A stretch of 18,612 nt of DNA, taken from assembly GCA_031548645.1 (NCBI GenBank), contig JAVBQX010000249.1, positions 1-18,612 on the forward strand, read 5' to 3'. Below the pieces are notes generated by a model. That model was not told the DNA's origin. It saw nothing but the letters and a program-made list of their open reading frames with translations, and did no database searches. Both the position numbers and the translations under genes were made by a program. Below, piece by piece: positions 7,861 to 14,106 of the stretch. This DNA is from WRMR01 sp031548645. Lineage in GTDB: Bacteria > Planctomycetota > Planctomycetia > Pirellulales > Thermoguttaceae. Each line of letters begins with the position of its first letter. Within the stretch, counting starts at the first letter, position 1.

Positions 7861-8192
7861 GACGTAACTTTCAGGGATTATTAATAGCGGCCAAATGCTT
7901 TCAGTACAAATGATTGATATTAGGCTTTCGCCAATAAGTTTTCCGCAAGAACAGCAGCCGGGAACGCAGTGCGTGCAACGAACGGAGTGACCGGGGAACA
8001 GGCCTGCGTTTTGTGCAAAATTCCAATTCCTGCGATGTTCCTTGCATAAATAAGCAAGGGAATTGAACGTTTCCCCGGTTGGAAAACCCTCACTCCGGTC
8101 ACTCCGCTGCGCTGCGTTCCCGGCTGCTGTTCTTGCTCATCATTTTTCGGCGAAACCCTTACTGCAAAATTAATGCAGAAAAGATAAAATGT
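7861..8192. other. Intergenic region upstream of the channel gene
   Basis: These 332 bases are occupied mostly by palindromic element B at 7944-8135. Bases 7861-7943 are AT-rich and should hold the promoter or leader of the channel gene, but no strong hexamer pair stands out. A small stem, CTGCA/TGCAG, lies at 8162-8178. No gene was seen. Confidence 0.6.
7944..8135. repeat. Palindromic intergenic element B with 25-bp inverted arms
   Basis: The outer arms at 7944-7968 and 8111-8135 are perfect 25-bp inverted copies, with core gcagccgggaacgcag. A second paired block, CGGAGTGACCGG (7982-7993) with CCGGTCACTCCG (8094-8105), lies inside. A third pair is CCGGGGAA (7990-7997) with TTCCCCGG (8070-8077). 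The centre holds a nested stem, TTCCTTGC against GCAAGGGAA, around 8037-8062. The whole could fold into one long interrupted hairpin. There is no open frame of use. It resembles element A at 872-1014 in design and partly in arm sequence. Confidence 0.75.
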
Positions 8193-8633
8193 TCAATCGG
8201 TTTCGATGTAACTCCGCATGTTGGCTTTTTTCAGTTCCTCGGCCCATTTTTCCTCGTAGCGTTCGATGGAGTCGGGCAGCAGCGTGTAATGCACTTCGCG
8301 GATGCCGTTTTCCTTGAGCTGCCGGATGTAGCCGGCGAAACGGTCCGCGTCATACCAGGTGATCCGGTCGGCCGATACGCCCCGGCGTCCGAGATACAAC
8401 TTCACGACCGACACCGCCGGGCGGTTCTCACGGACTTCCTCCGGATTTTCCTCCCCGGCGTCCGTCTCCCGGTCCTTGTCCTGCTTTTCCAGGCGTTGGT
8501 TATTATTCGGGCGCCCGTTTCCGAGGCCCCCGAATTTCATGTCACAACCTTTCCAGCCAAGAAACGCGGCGATCAGAATCGCACACATCACGACGAAAAC
8601 CAGCTTGTCCTTGATGACGCCCCTTTTGCCCAT
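8193..8633 (-). CDS. Membrane-anchored protein with ExbD/TolR-like periplasmic domain
   Basis: This 146-residue protein starts with a basic cap and one hydrophobic helix (about residues 11-27, LVFVVMCAILIAAFLGW). A polar, low-complexity linker (about 35-72) follows. The C-terminal domain (about 73-146) reads strand VVKLYLGRRG, helix DADRFAGYIRQLKENG, strand IREVHYTLLPD, helix ERYEEKWAEELKKANM, and a final strand RSYIETD. That order and the spacing match the small alpha/beta domain of ExbD/TolR. I infer membership from this pattern. The helix itself lacks an acidic residue, the nearest being D9 at its start, so it may not conduct protons. GGAGGG at 8641-8646 sits six bases from the ATG. It is on the same strand as the channel pair and 332 bases upstream of it. 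Confidence 0.68.
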   Translation of the reverse strand: MGKRGVIKDKLVFVVMCAILIAAFLGWKGCDMKFGGLGNGRPNNNQRLEKQDKDRETDAGEENPEEVRENRPAVSVVKLYLGRRGVSADRITWYDADRFAGYIRQLKENGIREVHYTLLPDSIERYEEKWAEELKKANMRSYIETD

Positions 8634-8656
8634 CGGTGTCCCTCCGTAAAATCAAA

Positions 8657-8668
8657 TATTGCGCAATA
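8657..8668. promoter_or_regulatory. Perfect palindrome TATTGCGCAATA
   Basis: This 12-base perfect palindrome lies 24 bases upstream of the 8193-8633 gene start and just downstream of its candidate promoter. That is a typical place for an operator. The binding protein is unknown, and a chance palindrome is possible. Confidence 0.3.
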
Positions 8669-8705
8669 ATCCTTTAGCCGATTGCCTTCGCATCTTCCAT
8701 AATAC

Positions 8706-8735
8706 ATTATGCCCGATGTCATGTCGAGTTGACAA
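8706..8735 (-). promoter_or_regulatory. Candidate promoter for the 8193-8633 gene
   Basis: Read on the reverse strand, TTGTCA (8735-8730) and CATAAT (8711-8706) are spaced 18 bases. Each matches five of six consensus positions. The -10 sits within a small inverted repeat, CATAAT-AC-ATTATG, at 8698-8711. The start codon is about 70 bases downstream. Confidence 0.45.
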
Positions 8736-8799
8736 GATCGAATTCCGTGCAGATGGGACAATTGTGCACAAGCGTTGCGGGGACTTCGCTCTGGGACGA

Positions 8800-8994
8800 T
8801 TATTCCGAATCGGCAAGGTCATCGTCCGCGGACGTTTCAATCGGCATGCCGTACCGCTCGTCAAGCCAACGCGCCGCGTCGATCATTTTGCAGCGAACCG
8901 AGCAGAAGGGCATCGCCACGCCGTCGTCGCTTTCGCGAAAACGATGTTCGCAAACGGGACAGGTTCGCGGAAGGTCGGATTTATCTGTTGACAT
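8800..8994 (-). CDS. yacG: DNA gyrase inhibitor YacG-type zinc ribbon protein
   Basis: This is a 64-residue protein with the YacG zinc-binding set C12-x2-C15 and C31-x3-C35 (RTCPVCEHRF, then MPFCSVRCKMIDAARWLDERYG). The MPFCSxRCKxxDxxxWLxExY block is diagnostic. In E. coli YacG binds GyrB and inhibits gyrase. The acidic tail (SADDDLADSE) is also typical. In many bacteria the gene lies with coaE, but here it is alone on the reverse strand between two unrelated genes. The ATG at 8994 lacks a clear ribosome binding site. A hairpin, TTACCAT (9016-9022) with ATGGTAA (9029-9035), lies just upstream and could be an operator or leader structure. Confidence 0.88.
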   Translation of the reverse strand: MSTDKSDLPRTCPVCEHRFRESDDGVAMPFCSVRCKMIDAARWLDERYGMPIETSADDDLADSE

Positions 8995-9015
8995 AAGATA
9001 AGAAATATCAATTCC

Positions 9016-9035
9016 TTACCATCATTTTATGGTAA
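9016..9035. promoter_or_regulatory. Inverted repeat upstream of yacG
   Basis: TTACCAT at 9016-9022 and ATGGTAA at 9029-9035 form a perfect 7-bp stem with a 6-base loop, 22 bases upstream of the yacG start. It could be an operator or leader hairpin. No function can be assigned from the sequence. Confidence 0.3.
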
Positions 9036-9072
9036 AAAATAATTCTTGGGGAACGGGAACAAGAAAATACAA

Positions 9073-9102
9073 AAAACGCGATGTTGTTGTCCATCGCGTT
9101 TT
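9073..9102 (-). terminator. Intrinsic terminator of the DUF3467 gene
   Basis: AAAACGCGATG (9073-9083) and CATCGCGTTTT (9092-9102) form a perfect 11-bp stem with an 8-base loop. On the reverse strand it is followed by a T-rich run, complementary to the A run at 9063-9076. It lies 27 bases after the DUF3467 stop. A smaller stem, GATAAT-CAT-ATTATC (9111-9125), sits between. Confidence 0.8.
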
Positions 9103-9128
9103 GATTCAACGATAATCATATTATCTGA

Positions 9129-9464
9129 TTAGCCTTGACGAATGCGCTTTTGAACGTCGATTTCGAGGACGCCAAAGGTCTGTTCGTGGCGCTGAACCGT
9201 CATGCTCAGGGCGTGCAACATGCGTTTGGCGGTGAAAAAGTTCGTAATGACCCGCTGCGTGACCGGAATCGGTGTCGTCGGAATGCCGAGCGGTTGCGGA
9301 TTGAGACCAAAATCAATGATCAATTCTTCCGGCGTGCCAGTCACCCGGCAAAAATTCGCATAGCTCGCGTTCACTTTCGAATCGTCGATTTGAATTTGCG
9401 CACGCTGCGGTTGTTGAGCTTCAGGCTGTTGTTCTTGGGGGACTTCAGGATTTTCTGATGACAC
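9129..9464 (-). CDS. DUF3467 family protein
   Basis: This is a 111-residue soluble protein. The N-terminal 25 residues are Gln/Pro/Glu-rich (PQEQQPEAQQPQRAQ) and probably disordered. The rest (about 26-111) reads IQIDDSKVNASYANFCRVT, then a GTPEELIIDFGL strand, then an Arg-containing helix FTAKRMLHALSMTVQRHEQTFG. I recognise this as the DUF3467 pattern (Y-A-N, then D-F-G, then a late amphipathic helix). The biochemical role of that family is unknown to me. The start is GTG at 9464, decided by AAAGGAG six bases upstream (9471-9477). The gene is flanked by a 377-base AT-rich gap upstream and a strong terminator downstream, so it is probably monocistronic. Confidence 0.8.
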   Translation of the reverse strand: MSSENPEVPQEQQPEAQQPQRAQIQIDDSKVNASYANFCRVTGTPEELIIDFGLNPQPLGIPTTPIPVTQRVITNFFTAKRMLHALSMTVQRHEQTFGVLEIDVQKRIRQG

Positions 9465-9841
9465 GTGACTCTCCTTTCGGAAGATAAGACGTTAATTCAA
9501 ACTTGTATCAATCGGCGTAAAGCCAAAATTTAAAACATTTCGTAGCTACACCGTAAACATCGCACCGTCAGTTTTTGCTCAATAAACAAAAACCGCAAAC
9601 GCCATTTCGTTGGATTGATTGCAAAAACTGAAAAAGAACAGTTCAATTATCATAATCATAATTCACAAAAATCCAATGGGGTGGATGCCTATGCAATATA
9701 GCACCCTGTACGAAGGCAAACGGAAAAATTTTCTGCGAATTCGTTAAAAATAATAAAAATTACGCAAATGAAATACGTTTATGAGAATCACACGGCAAAA
9801 AAGATCACCGCGTCGATAATGTTCAGTGAAACGCACTAAGT
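9465..9841. other. AT-rich intergenic region between smpB and the DUF3467 gene
   Basis: These 377 bases hold no supported CDS. Structures seen are a 10-bp inverted repeat, CAGTTTTTGC (9569-9578) with GCAAAAACTG (9621-9630) and a 42-base spacer, and a small AATTAT/ATAATT pair near 9645-9663. A 20-base word at 9671-9690 recurs at 11541-11559. I looked for a tmRNA gene because smpB is adjacent. No T-arm (GGTTCRANNCC) or CCA end was seen on either strand. Confidence 0.55.
9569..9630. repeat. 10-bp inverted repeat in the gap upstream of the DUF3467 gene
   Basis: CAGTTTTTGC and GCAAAAACTG are perfect inverted copies separated by 42 bases. They could close the stem of a transcribed RNA or mark a regulatory loop. 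Nothing further supports either reading. Confidence 0.4.
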
Positions 9842-10333
9842 TTACCGCCGCTTCATCATGGCCATGCGGAGTCCGCTTTTGACGGCTGCGTCTTTCGCGG
9901 CAGCGCGTTTGTCGTGCAATTGCTTTCCCTTGCAAAGGCCCAAGAGGATTTTCGCGAGACCATCCTTGTTGAAATAGAGCCGGAGCGGCACGAGAGTCAG
10001 CCCTTTTTCGTAGGCCCGCATCGCGAAGCGGCGATATTCGCGGCGGTGCATCAGCAGCTTTCGGGGGCGTTTCGGTTTGTGATTGAAGCGGTTTGCCTCG
10101 CGATATTCCGGGATATCGGCCCCGATGAGCCAGACTTCACCCTCGATGATGCGACCGTAAGCCTCCGCAAGCGAAACGGTCCCGTCACGCAGGCTTTTAA
10201 CCTCGCTGCCGACCAGTACAATCCCGCATTCCAGCGTGTCAAGAATGATGTAATCGTGACGCGCCTTGCGGTTTTCGCTGATGACCCGTTCGTTCGGGTT
10301 ATTCGAAACGATTTTTTTCTTTTTGGCCGACAC
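9842..10333 (-). CDS. smpB: SsrA-binding protein SmpB
   Basis: SmpB binds tmRNA and brings it to stalled ribosomes for trans-translation. The 163-residue length fits the family (E. coli 160). Diagnostic blocks are NRKARHDYIILDTLECGIVL, GSEVKSLRDGTVSLAEAY, and the C-terminal KGKQLHDKRAAAKDAAVK followed by a basic tail ending MMKRR. The tail normally folds in the mRNA channel. The start is GTG at 10333, which yields MSAKKKKIVSNNP, with a weak CAGGG upstream. An upstream fabH-type gene ends 45 bases away on the same strand, so the two are likely co-transcribed. The tmRNA gene itself is not in the window. Confidence 0.97.
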   Translation of the reverse strand: MSAKKKKIVSNNPNERVISENRKARHDYIILDTLECGIVLVGSEVKSLRDGTVSLAEAYGRIIEGEVWLIGADIPEYREANRFNHKPKRPRKLLMHRREYRRFAMRAYEKGLTLVPLRLYFNKDGLAKILLGLCKGKQLHDKRAAAKDAAVKSGLRMAMMKRR

Positions 10334-10378
10334 CGAAAACGCCCTGATTTATGCGGAAATGTATTGTTGTAAATTGTG

Positions 10379-11440
10379 TCATGCGGGGTTTCGCACCAGT
10401 GATTTCGGGAGTCGCACCAATGTCGCGCCCCACGAAAGCCCGACGCCGAAGCCGACCAGCATGGCCGTATCACCCGCATGGAGCGTATCCTGTTCGGCAG
10501 CGTTGACCATCGCGATGGGCACACTGCTCGAAACCGTGTTGCCGATGTGTCGGATATCGTTGAAATAATTGCGGCCCGAAAGCCCGGAAAGTTCCTGCAG
10601 GCGTTGCAACATGTACTTGTTCGCCTGGTGAAAAACGTAGCAATCAATCTCGTCCCGGGTTTTCGACGCCTTGGCCAGCAAGCGATCGACCAGCGGCGGG
10701 ATTTCATCAATCGCAAAGGCGAAAATGCCCTGTCCGTTCATGTAAAGCTGGTTCTGCGAACGCGTGTTGCCGCGTCCGTCGGTGGCTTCGACCGCCGTTT
10801 CCGCCGAATGCGGCAATCGATGCCCGCCGGCGGGAACGATCAGCATGTTGGCCCCCGCCCCGTCGGTTCCGAACACGAACGGACCGATTCCCGGCGACGC
10901 GGCGTGTTCTTCCAGCGAAACTTCGACCCCGCGCAGCAGCGTGGCCGCCGCTCCGTCGCCGAACAGCGGACGCGTCGAGCGGTCATTTTCGTTGATGTAC
11001 TTCGTGTAGGTTTCCGCCGTGACAAAAAGCACCGTTCGGGCGGCCCCAGACTCGATCAATCCCTTGCACAGGGACAGGCCGTAAATGTAGCCGGAACAAC
11101 CCTGGTTGAAATCAATCGCCCCGATATCGCGGCGCAACCCCAGCCTGTGCTGCATGACGCACGCGGATGTCGGCAAAAAATAATCCGGCGACTGCGTGCA
11201 AAAAACAAGGAAATCAATGTCTTCCGGCTTGCAGACGCCGCGATCGAACAGTTTTTGAGCCGCTTTTAGACCCAAATCCAAGGCGGTTTCATCTTTCGCG
11301 CTCACCGGCCGCTCTTCAATGCCGAGTTTTCTCGCGATTTTTTCGGCCGTCCAACCGGTGAAAACTTCCGAAAGCTCCTCATTGCGAAGCAGATGGGAAG
11401 GAAGATGATAATCGATATCAAAAATCTGGGCGGAAATCAC
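10379..11440 (-). CDS. fabH: 3-oxoacyl-ACP synthase III (FabH-type ketosynthase)
   Basis: FabH starts fatty acid synthesis by condensing acetyl-CoA with malonyl-ACP. The 353-residue product has the thiolase fold with the KAS III triad: C115 in DFNQGCSGYIYGL, H271 in VFHQANKYML and N301 in GNTVSSSVP. The block RPLFGDGAAATLL is also typical. At 353 residues it is longer than E. coli FabH (317), mainly from an insert around residues 190-232 (GTDGAGANMLIVPAGGHRLP and the following TRSQNQ). A specialised KAS III for secondary metabolites or hydrocarbons cannot be excluded, because no fabD, fabG or acpP lies nearby. The start is GTG at 11440, with a weak ribosome binding site. It is followed by smpB. 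Confidence 0.88.
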   Translation of the reverse strand: MISAQIFDIDYHLPSHLLRNEELSEVFTGWTAEKIARKLGIEERPVSAKDETALDLGLKAAQKLFDRGVCKPEDIDFLVFCTQSPDYFLPTSACVMQHRLGLRRDIGAIDFNQGCSGYIYGLSLCKGLIESGAARTVLFVTAETYTKYINENDRSTRPLFGDGAAATLLRGVEVSLEEHAASPGIGPFVFGTDGAGANMLIVPAGGHRLPHSAETAVEATDGRGNTRSQNQLYMNGQGIFAFAIDEIPPLVDRLLAKASKTRDEIDCYVFHQANKYMLQRLQELSGLSGRNYFNDIRHIGNTVSSSVPIAMVNAAEQDTLHAGDTAMLVGFGVGLSWGATLVRLPKSLVRNPA

Positions 11441-11708
11441 TGGCCGTTCTCAGTCCAAATAAATCACAAGAATCATTCTTGTGTCAGTCAGCATTGATAC
11501 ATATCAACAGCGATTTTTATTATAATTCCAAATTGCGTTTATCCAATGGGTGAATGCCTGGCATGTTCGATATTCAAATTCCATCGTAATTTCTATTAAA
11601 ATAACAAGTTGTGAAATCAAGTCACCTTGAAATCCCGAAATTAAAATGACATTTTTGCGTTTTTTGGCATTTTGAACGGTTTGAAATCCAAAAGGTCAAA
11701 AGTGAGGC
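11441..11708. other. AT-rich gap between fabH and the DUF6807 gene
   Basis: The 268 bases contain the second copy of a 20-base word (11541-11559, compare 9671-9690) and a weak stem, TCAAG-TCAC-CTTGA, near 11617-11630. No gene and no clear terminator for the upstream reverse-strand gene were seen. Confidence 0.5.
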
Positions 11709-12752
11709 TCATTTTTGTCCGGCGGCATATTCTTTGTACAGTTTTCCGAGGTCAAGCGATGCGGCGTCGCCCTTGTGCAGGAGGACGCGATAATAAAACT
11801 TGAGTGACTCGCCTTTTTTCAGGACGACCGAGCCGTCCGTCTTGAGTTCGGGTTCGAAGTCCTTGATGCCAAACGGATTGGCCGCGAACAGGCCGTAAGT
11901 CCGAACATGCCACCAGGTCGGGTAACGGAAACTCGCCGGGTGATTGAAAATCGCAATTCCCGCGATTTCACCGTCAACGGGGCCGGAATAATCAACCCAA
12001 TTTGAACGTTTACCCCAGGCCGCGTCATCCTTGTCGCCCTGCGCGTTGACGATCGTGCCGCCGAGTATCGGATCCGTTTTTTTCGCATCCGCGTCCATTG
12101 AGGTCGGGACACGCAGGCCGAAGCTGCCCTCTTTAGTGTCGGCGATTGCCACCTCGTCCTGTTCGGCGGTGAGCACGATGTCGAAATCAATGTACCGATT
12201 TCCGTCGATGATCCCGAAGGTGACTGTGCGTAGATCGCTGCAAATCGGGCCTTTTGTTTGCTTGTCGAGCCAGAGATTTTTCGTCACGAGGGTCGCGGTC
12301 TTGCCGTCACATTCGGTTTTGAGGAGTTTCTGGTGTTCGATGACATCGCTTGCCCAATGCTTGTTGCCGTTGACGCCGTCGTGCGTAAACCAGAGCGACC
12401 GGTGGTGCGGGTGATCCTTTTTCTCGCCGGGAACCGCGTCGGACATCGGATAGGCCCGCGTCATCGGCTTTTCGTTCGGTCCGATGATCGGCCAGATGAT
12501 CGGCGTCCCGTTGAAATTCTTGCGATAACCGGCAAACAGTTTGCCGTTGATGGCCACTTCGTAACCGTCGGACGTTTCGGACAGCGTGACGCGGTTTTCC
12601 GTCGGAGAAGGCGATTCGTCCGCAATCCCGGAATTCGTGGTCATTGGCATGAAAATCGCAGCAAGAACCGCGACAGGCAATATGCGAAGCAGCATTGGTA
12701 CAACCTCTTTCATTTCAATCATCTTATCACCGCCACAATACCGTTTTTCCAT
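11709..12752 (-). CDS. Secreted DUF6807 (PmoA-like) family protein
   Basis: This exported protein of about 347 residues belongs to the family once named methane oxygenase PmoA, now DUF6807. Members are common in Planctomycetota and Verrucomicrobiota and are thought to be linked to carbohydrate metabolism, not methane. The diagnostic block is KKDHPHHRSLWFTHDGVNG. Further family-like stretches are GSFGLRVPTSMDA, GIAIFNHPASFRYPTWWHVR and YGLFAANPFGIKDF. Two starts compete. ATG 12752 has GGAGAG about seven bases upstream. ATG 12695 has AGAGG eight bases upstream and gives a cleaner signal peptide, MLLRILPVAVLAAIFMP, with cleavage near the following G-I-A. Family structure is a beta-sandwich, and no catalytic residues are established. 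It is divergent from rsmH. Confidence 0.82.
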   Translation of the reverse strand: MEKRYCGGDKMIEMKEVVPMLLRILPVAVLAAIFMPMTTNSGIADESPSPTENRVTLSETSDGYEVAINGKLFAGYRKNFNGTPIIWPIIGPNEKPMTRAYPMSDAVPGEKKDHPHHRSLWFTHDGVNGNKHWASDVIEHQKLLKTECDGKTATLVTKNLWLDKQTKGPICSDLRTVTFGIIDGNRYIDFDIVLTAEQDEVAIADTKEGSFGLRVPTSMDADAKKTDPILGGTIVNAQGDKDDAAWGKRSNWVDYSGPVDGEIAGIAIFNHPASFRYPTWWHVRTYGLFAANPFGIKDFEPELKTDGSVVLKKGESLKFYYRVLLHKGDAASLDLGKLYKEYAAGQK

Positions 12753-12800
12753 CAATACTCTCCATTCGAAAATTCACTCTTTTTTTCTTCCTTGAATTCA

Positions 12801-12829
12801 TTTGTAACAAATAACTTAGTGTTCGTCAA
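12801..12829 (-). promoter_or_regulatory. Candidate promoter for the DUF6807 gene
   Basis: On the reverse strand, TTGACG (12829-12824) and TACAAA (12806-12801) are separated by 17 bases. They match sigma-70 consensus at five and four of six positions. The spacing to the start at 12752 leaves a leader of about 40 bases. Confidence 0.5.
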
Positions 12830-13003
12830 TCGAATTGGCGAGATCGGTACCACGCCGGCGTATTTCGTTCACTCCGTCTTGTGACCCTTCCAGAAAATCC
12901 AACGCCATACTCATCCAAAACACATGAAATCCTCGCTGTTTGTGCAATCACCCCAAACCCACTGCTTTGCGACATGTTAATATCGCAGGTCTCCTGAAAG
13001 TGC

Positions 13004-13043
13004 TATAGTTTTTTTTGACAAAATCTGTTACAATCGCTAATAA
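13004..13043 (+). promoter_or_regulatory. Candidate promoter cluster for rsmH
   Basis: TGC-TATAGT (TATAGT at 13004-13009) is an extended -10-like motif followed by a T run, as upstream of fmt. Just downstream is a perfect -35 hexamer, TTGACA (13015-13020), with TAATAA 17 bases later (13038-13043). Either could drive rsmH and the LysM gene. The leader would be about 100-135 bases. Confidence 0.4.
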
Positions 13044-13142
13044 TTGTTAAAGTTTTTCATTTCTCGAAAGCCGGAATTTCGATTCGATGATTGAACCGAA
13101 TCGCGAAGCAGTGTAACCTTTTTGTCGACAAGAAGTAACAAC

Positions 13143-14090
13143 ATGGGCGAGAGCGACCTGTCGGAACCCGTGCATATTGCGGTGATGCCCGATGAGGTAT
13201 TGCGGCTGCTGGCCCCCAAAGCTGGCGGCGTGTATATCGACGGAACACTCGGGGCGGGCGGCCACTCGGCGTTGATTGGCGAGACAATTCGGGAGAACGA
13301 GGAAAAATACGCGAATGACAATGACGCTTCCCCCCTGACCGCGGGGTATGTCGTGGCCTTTGACCGCGATGCCGCGGCGGTGGGACATGCGAAAAAACGT
13401 TTCGCCGGGACGAACGTCAGGCCGTATCACGCAAATTATCGCGATGTGGCCATTGCCCTTGACCAGCTCGGATTGGAAAAAGTCGACGGCATGTTGCTTG
13501 ATTTGGGACTTTCGAGCGACCAGTTGGCCGACGTGACACGCGGCTTCAGTTTTGAGGCAAGCGGCGAACTCGACCTGCGGTTTGACACCAGCGAAGGGCG
13601 CCCAATGTGGCAATGGCTTGAATTCCTCTCCGAGGAACGCATCGCCGACCTGATATACCGTTACGGCGAAGAGCGTTGCAGCCGCCGCATCGCGCGGGCG
13701 ATCGTCGAACGGCGGAAGTTCGAAACGCCGCTGCGAACGGCCGGGGAACTGGCCCAAATCGTCCGGCGCTGCGTACCGCACAAGCCGGGTAAAACGCGGA
13801 TTGATCCGGCGACGCGAACGTTCCAGGGAATGCGGATTTTTGTCAACGACGAATTGGGGGCACTTGAGGAATTTTTGAAAACGGCCCCGAAACGCCTGAA
13901 GCCGGGCGGACGAATCGCGATCATCAGCTTTCATTCGCTCGAAGACCGGATCGTCAAGACGGCCTTTCGAGACGACCCGTCGCTGGAAGTGATCACGCGA
14001 AAACCGGTCGAGCCGACGGAAGAGGAAATCGTCGGCAACCCGAGGTCGCGAAGCGCCAAACTGCGGGTGGCCCAACGCATTGACGATTGA
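13143..14090 (+). CDS. rsmH: 16S rRNA (cytosine1402-N4)-methyltransferase
   Basis: RsmH (MraW) methylates N4 of C1402 in the 16S rRNA decoding centre, using S-adenosylmethionine. With the ATG at 13143 the product is 315 residues, normal for the family. SAM-binding motif I is GTLGAGGHS at about 34-42, followed by VAFDRDAAAV at 71-80 and DGMLLDLGLSSDQL near 115-128. The C-terminal catalytic blocks are FQGMRIFVNDEL, RLKPGGRIAIISFHSLEDRI and NPRSRSAKLRVAQR. A TTG at 13122 would add seven residues but has no ribosome binding site. AGAAG at 13131-13135 favours the ATG. In most bacteria rsmH sits in the dcw cluster between mraZ and ftsL. Here a divergent DUF6807 gene lies upstream and a LysM protein downstream. 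Confidence 0.96.
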   Translation: MGESDLSEPVHIAVMPDEVLRLLAPKAGGVYIDGTLGAGGHSALIGETIRENEEKYANDNDASPLTAGYVVAFDRDAAAVGHAKKRFAGTNVRPYHANYRDVAIALDQLGLEKVDGMLLDLGLSSDQLADVTRGFSFEASGELDLRFDTSEGRPMWQWLEFLSEERIADLIYRYGEERCSRRIARAIVERRKFETPLRTAGELAQIVRRCVPHKPGKTRIDPATRTFQGMRIFVNDELGALEEFLKTAPKRLKPGGRIAIISFHSLEDRIVKTAFRDDPSLEVITRKPVEPTEEEIVGNPRSRSAKLRVAQRIDD

Positions 14091-14106
14091 AACAATATGA
14101 ACGCAG

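Larger units (their letters stand above)
12753..13142. other. Divergent intergenic region between the DUF6807 gene and rsmH
   Basis: These 390 bases carry promoter candidates in both directions (12801-12829 reverse, 13004-13043 forward). A leader stem, GATTCG (13081-13086) with CGAATC (13097-13102), lies upstream of rsmH. Bases 12860-12980 show nothing recognisable. There is no mraZ gene or MraZ-box array (TGGGN repeats) upstream of rsmH. Confidence 0.55.

Noticed and set aside
6242..7884. Two long forward frames (282 and 265 codons) opposite the ExbD-like and channel genes
   Set aside because: The reverse frames show membrane helices, an ATGA junction and family motifs. The forward frames are Arg/Phe/Val-rich shadows without motifs.
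8079..8669. 196-codon forward frame over the ExbD-domain gene and element B
   Set aside because: It begins inside a palindromic repeat and runs antisense to a gene with a strong GGAGGG ribosome binding site.
9465..9841. Possible tmRNA gene next to smpB
   Set aside because: No tRNA-like acceptor pairing, T-loop motif or CCA end found on either strand.
11709..12752. Particulate methane monooxygenase subunit
   Set aside because: The family name PmoA for this domain is historical. The protein has a signal peptide and a HPHHRSLWF motif and lacks the membrane helices of true PmoA, and no pmoB or pmoC is near.
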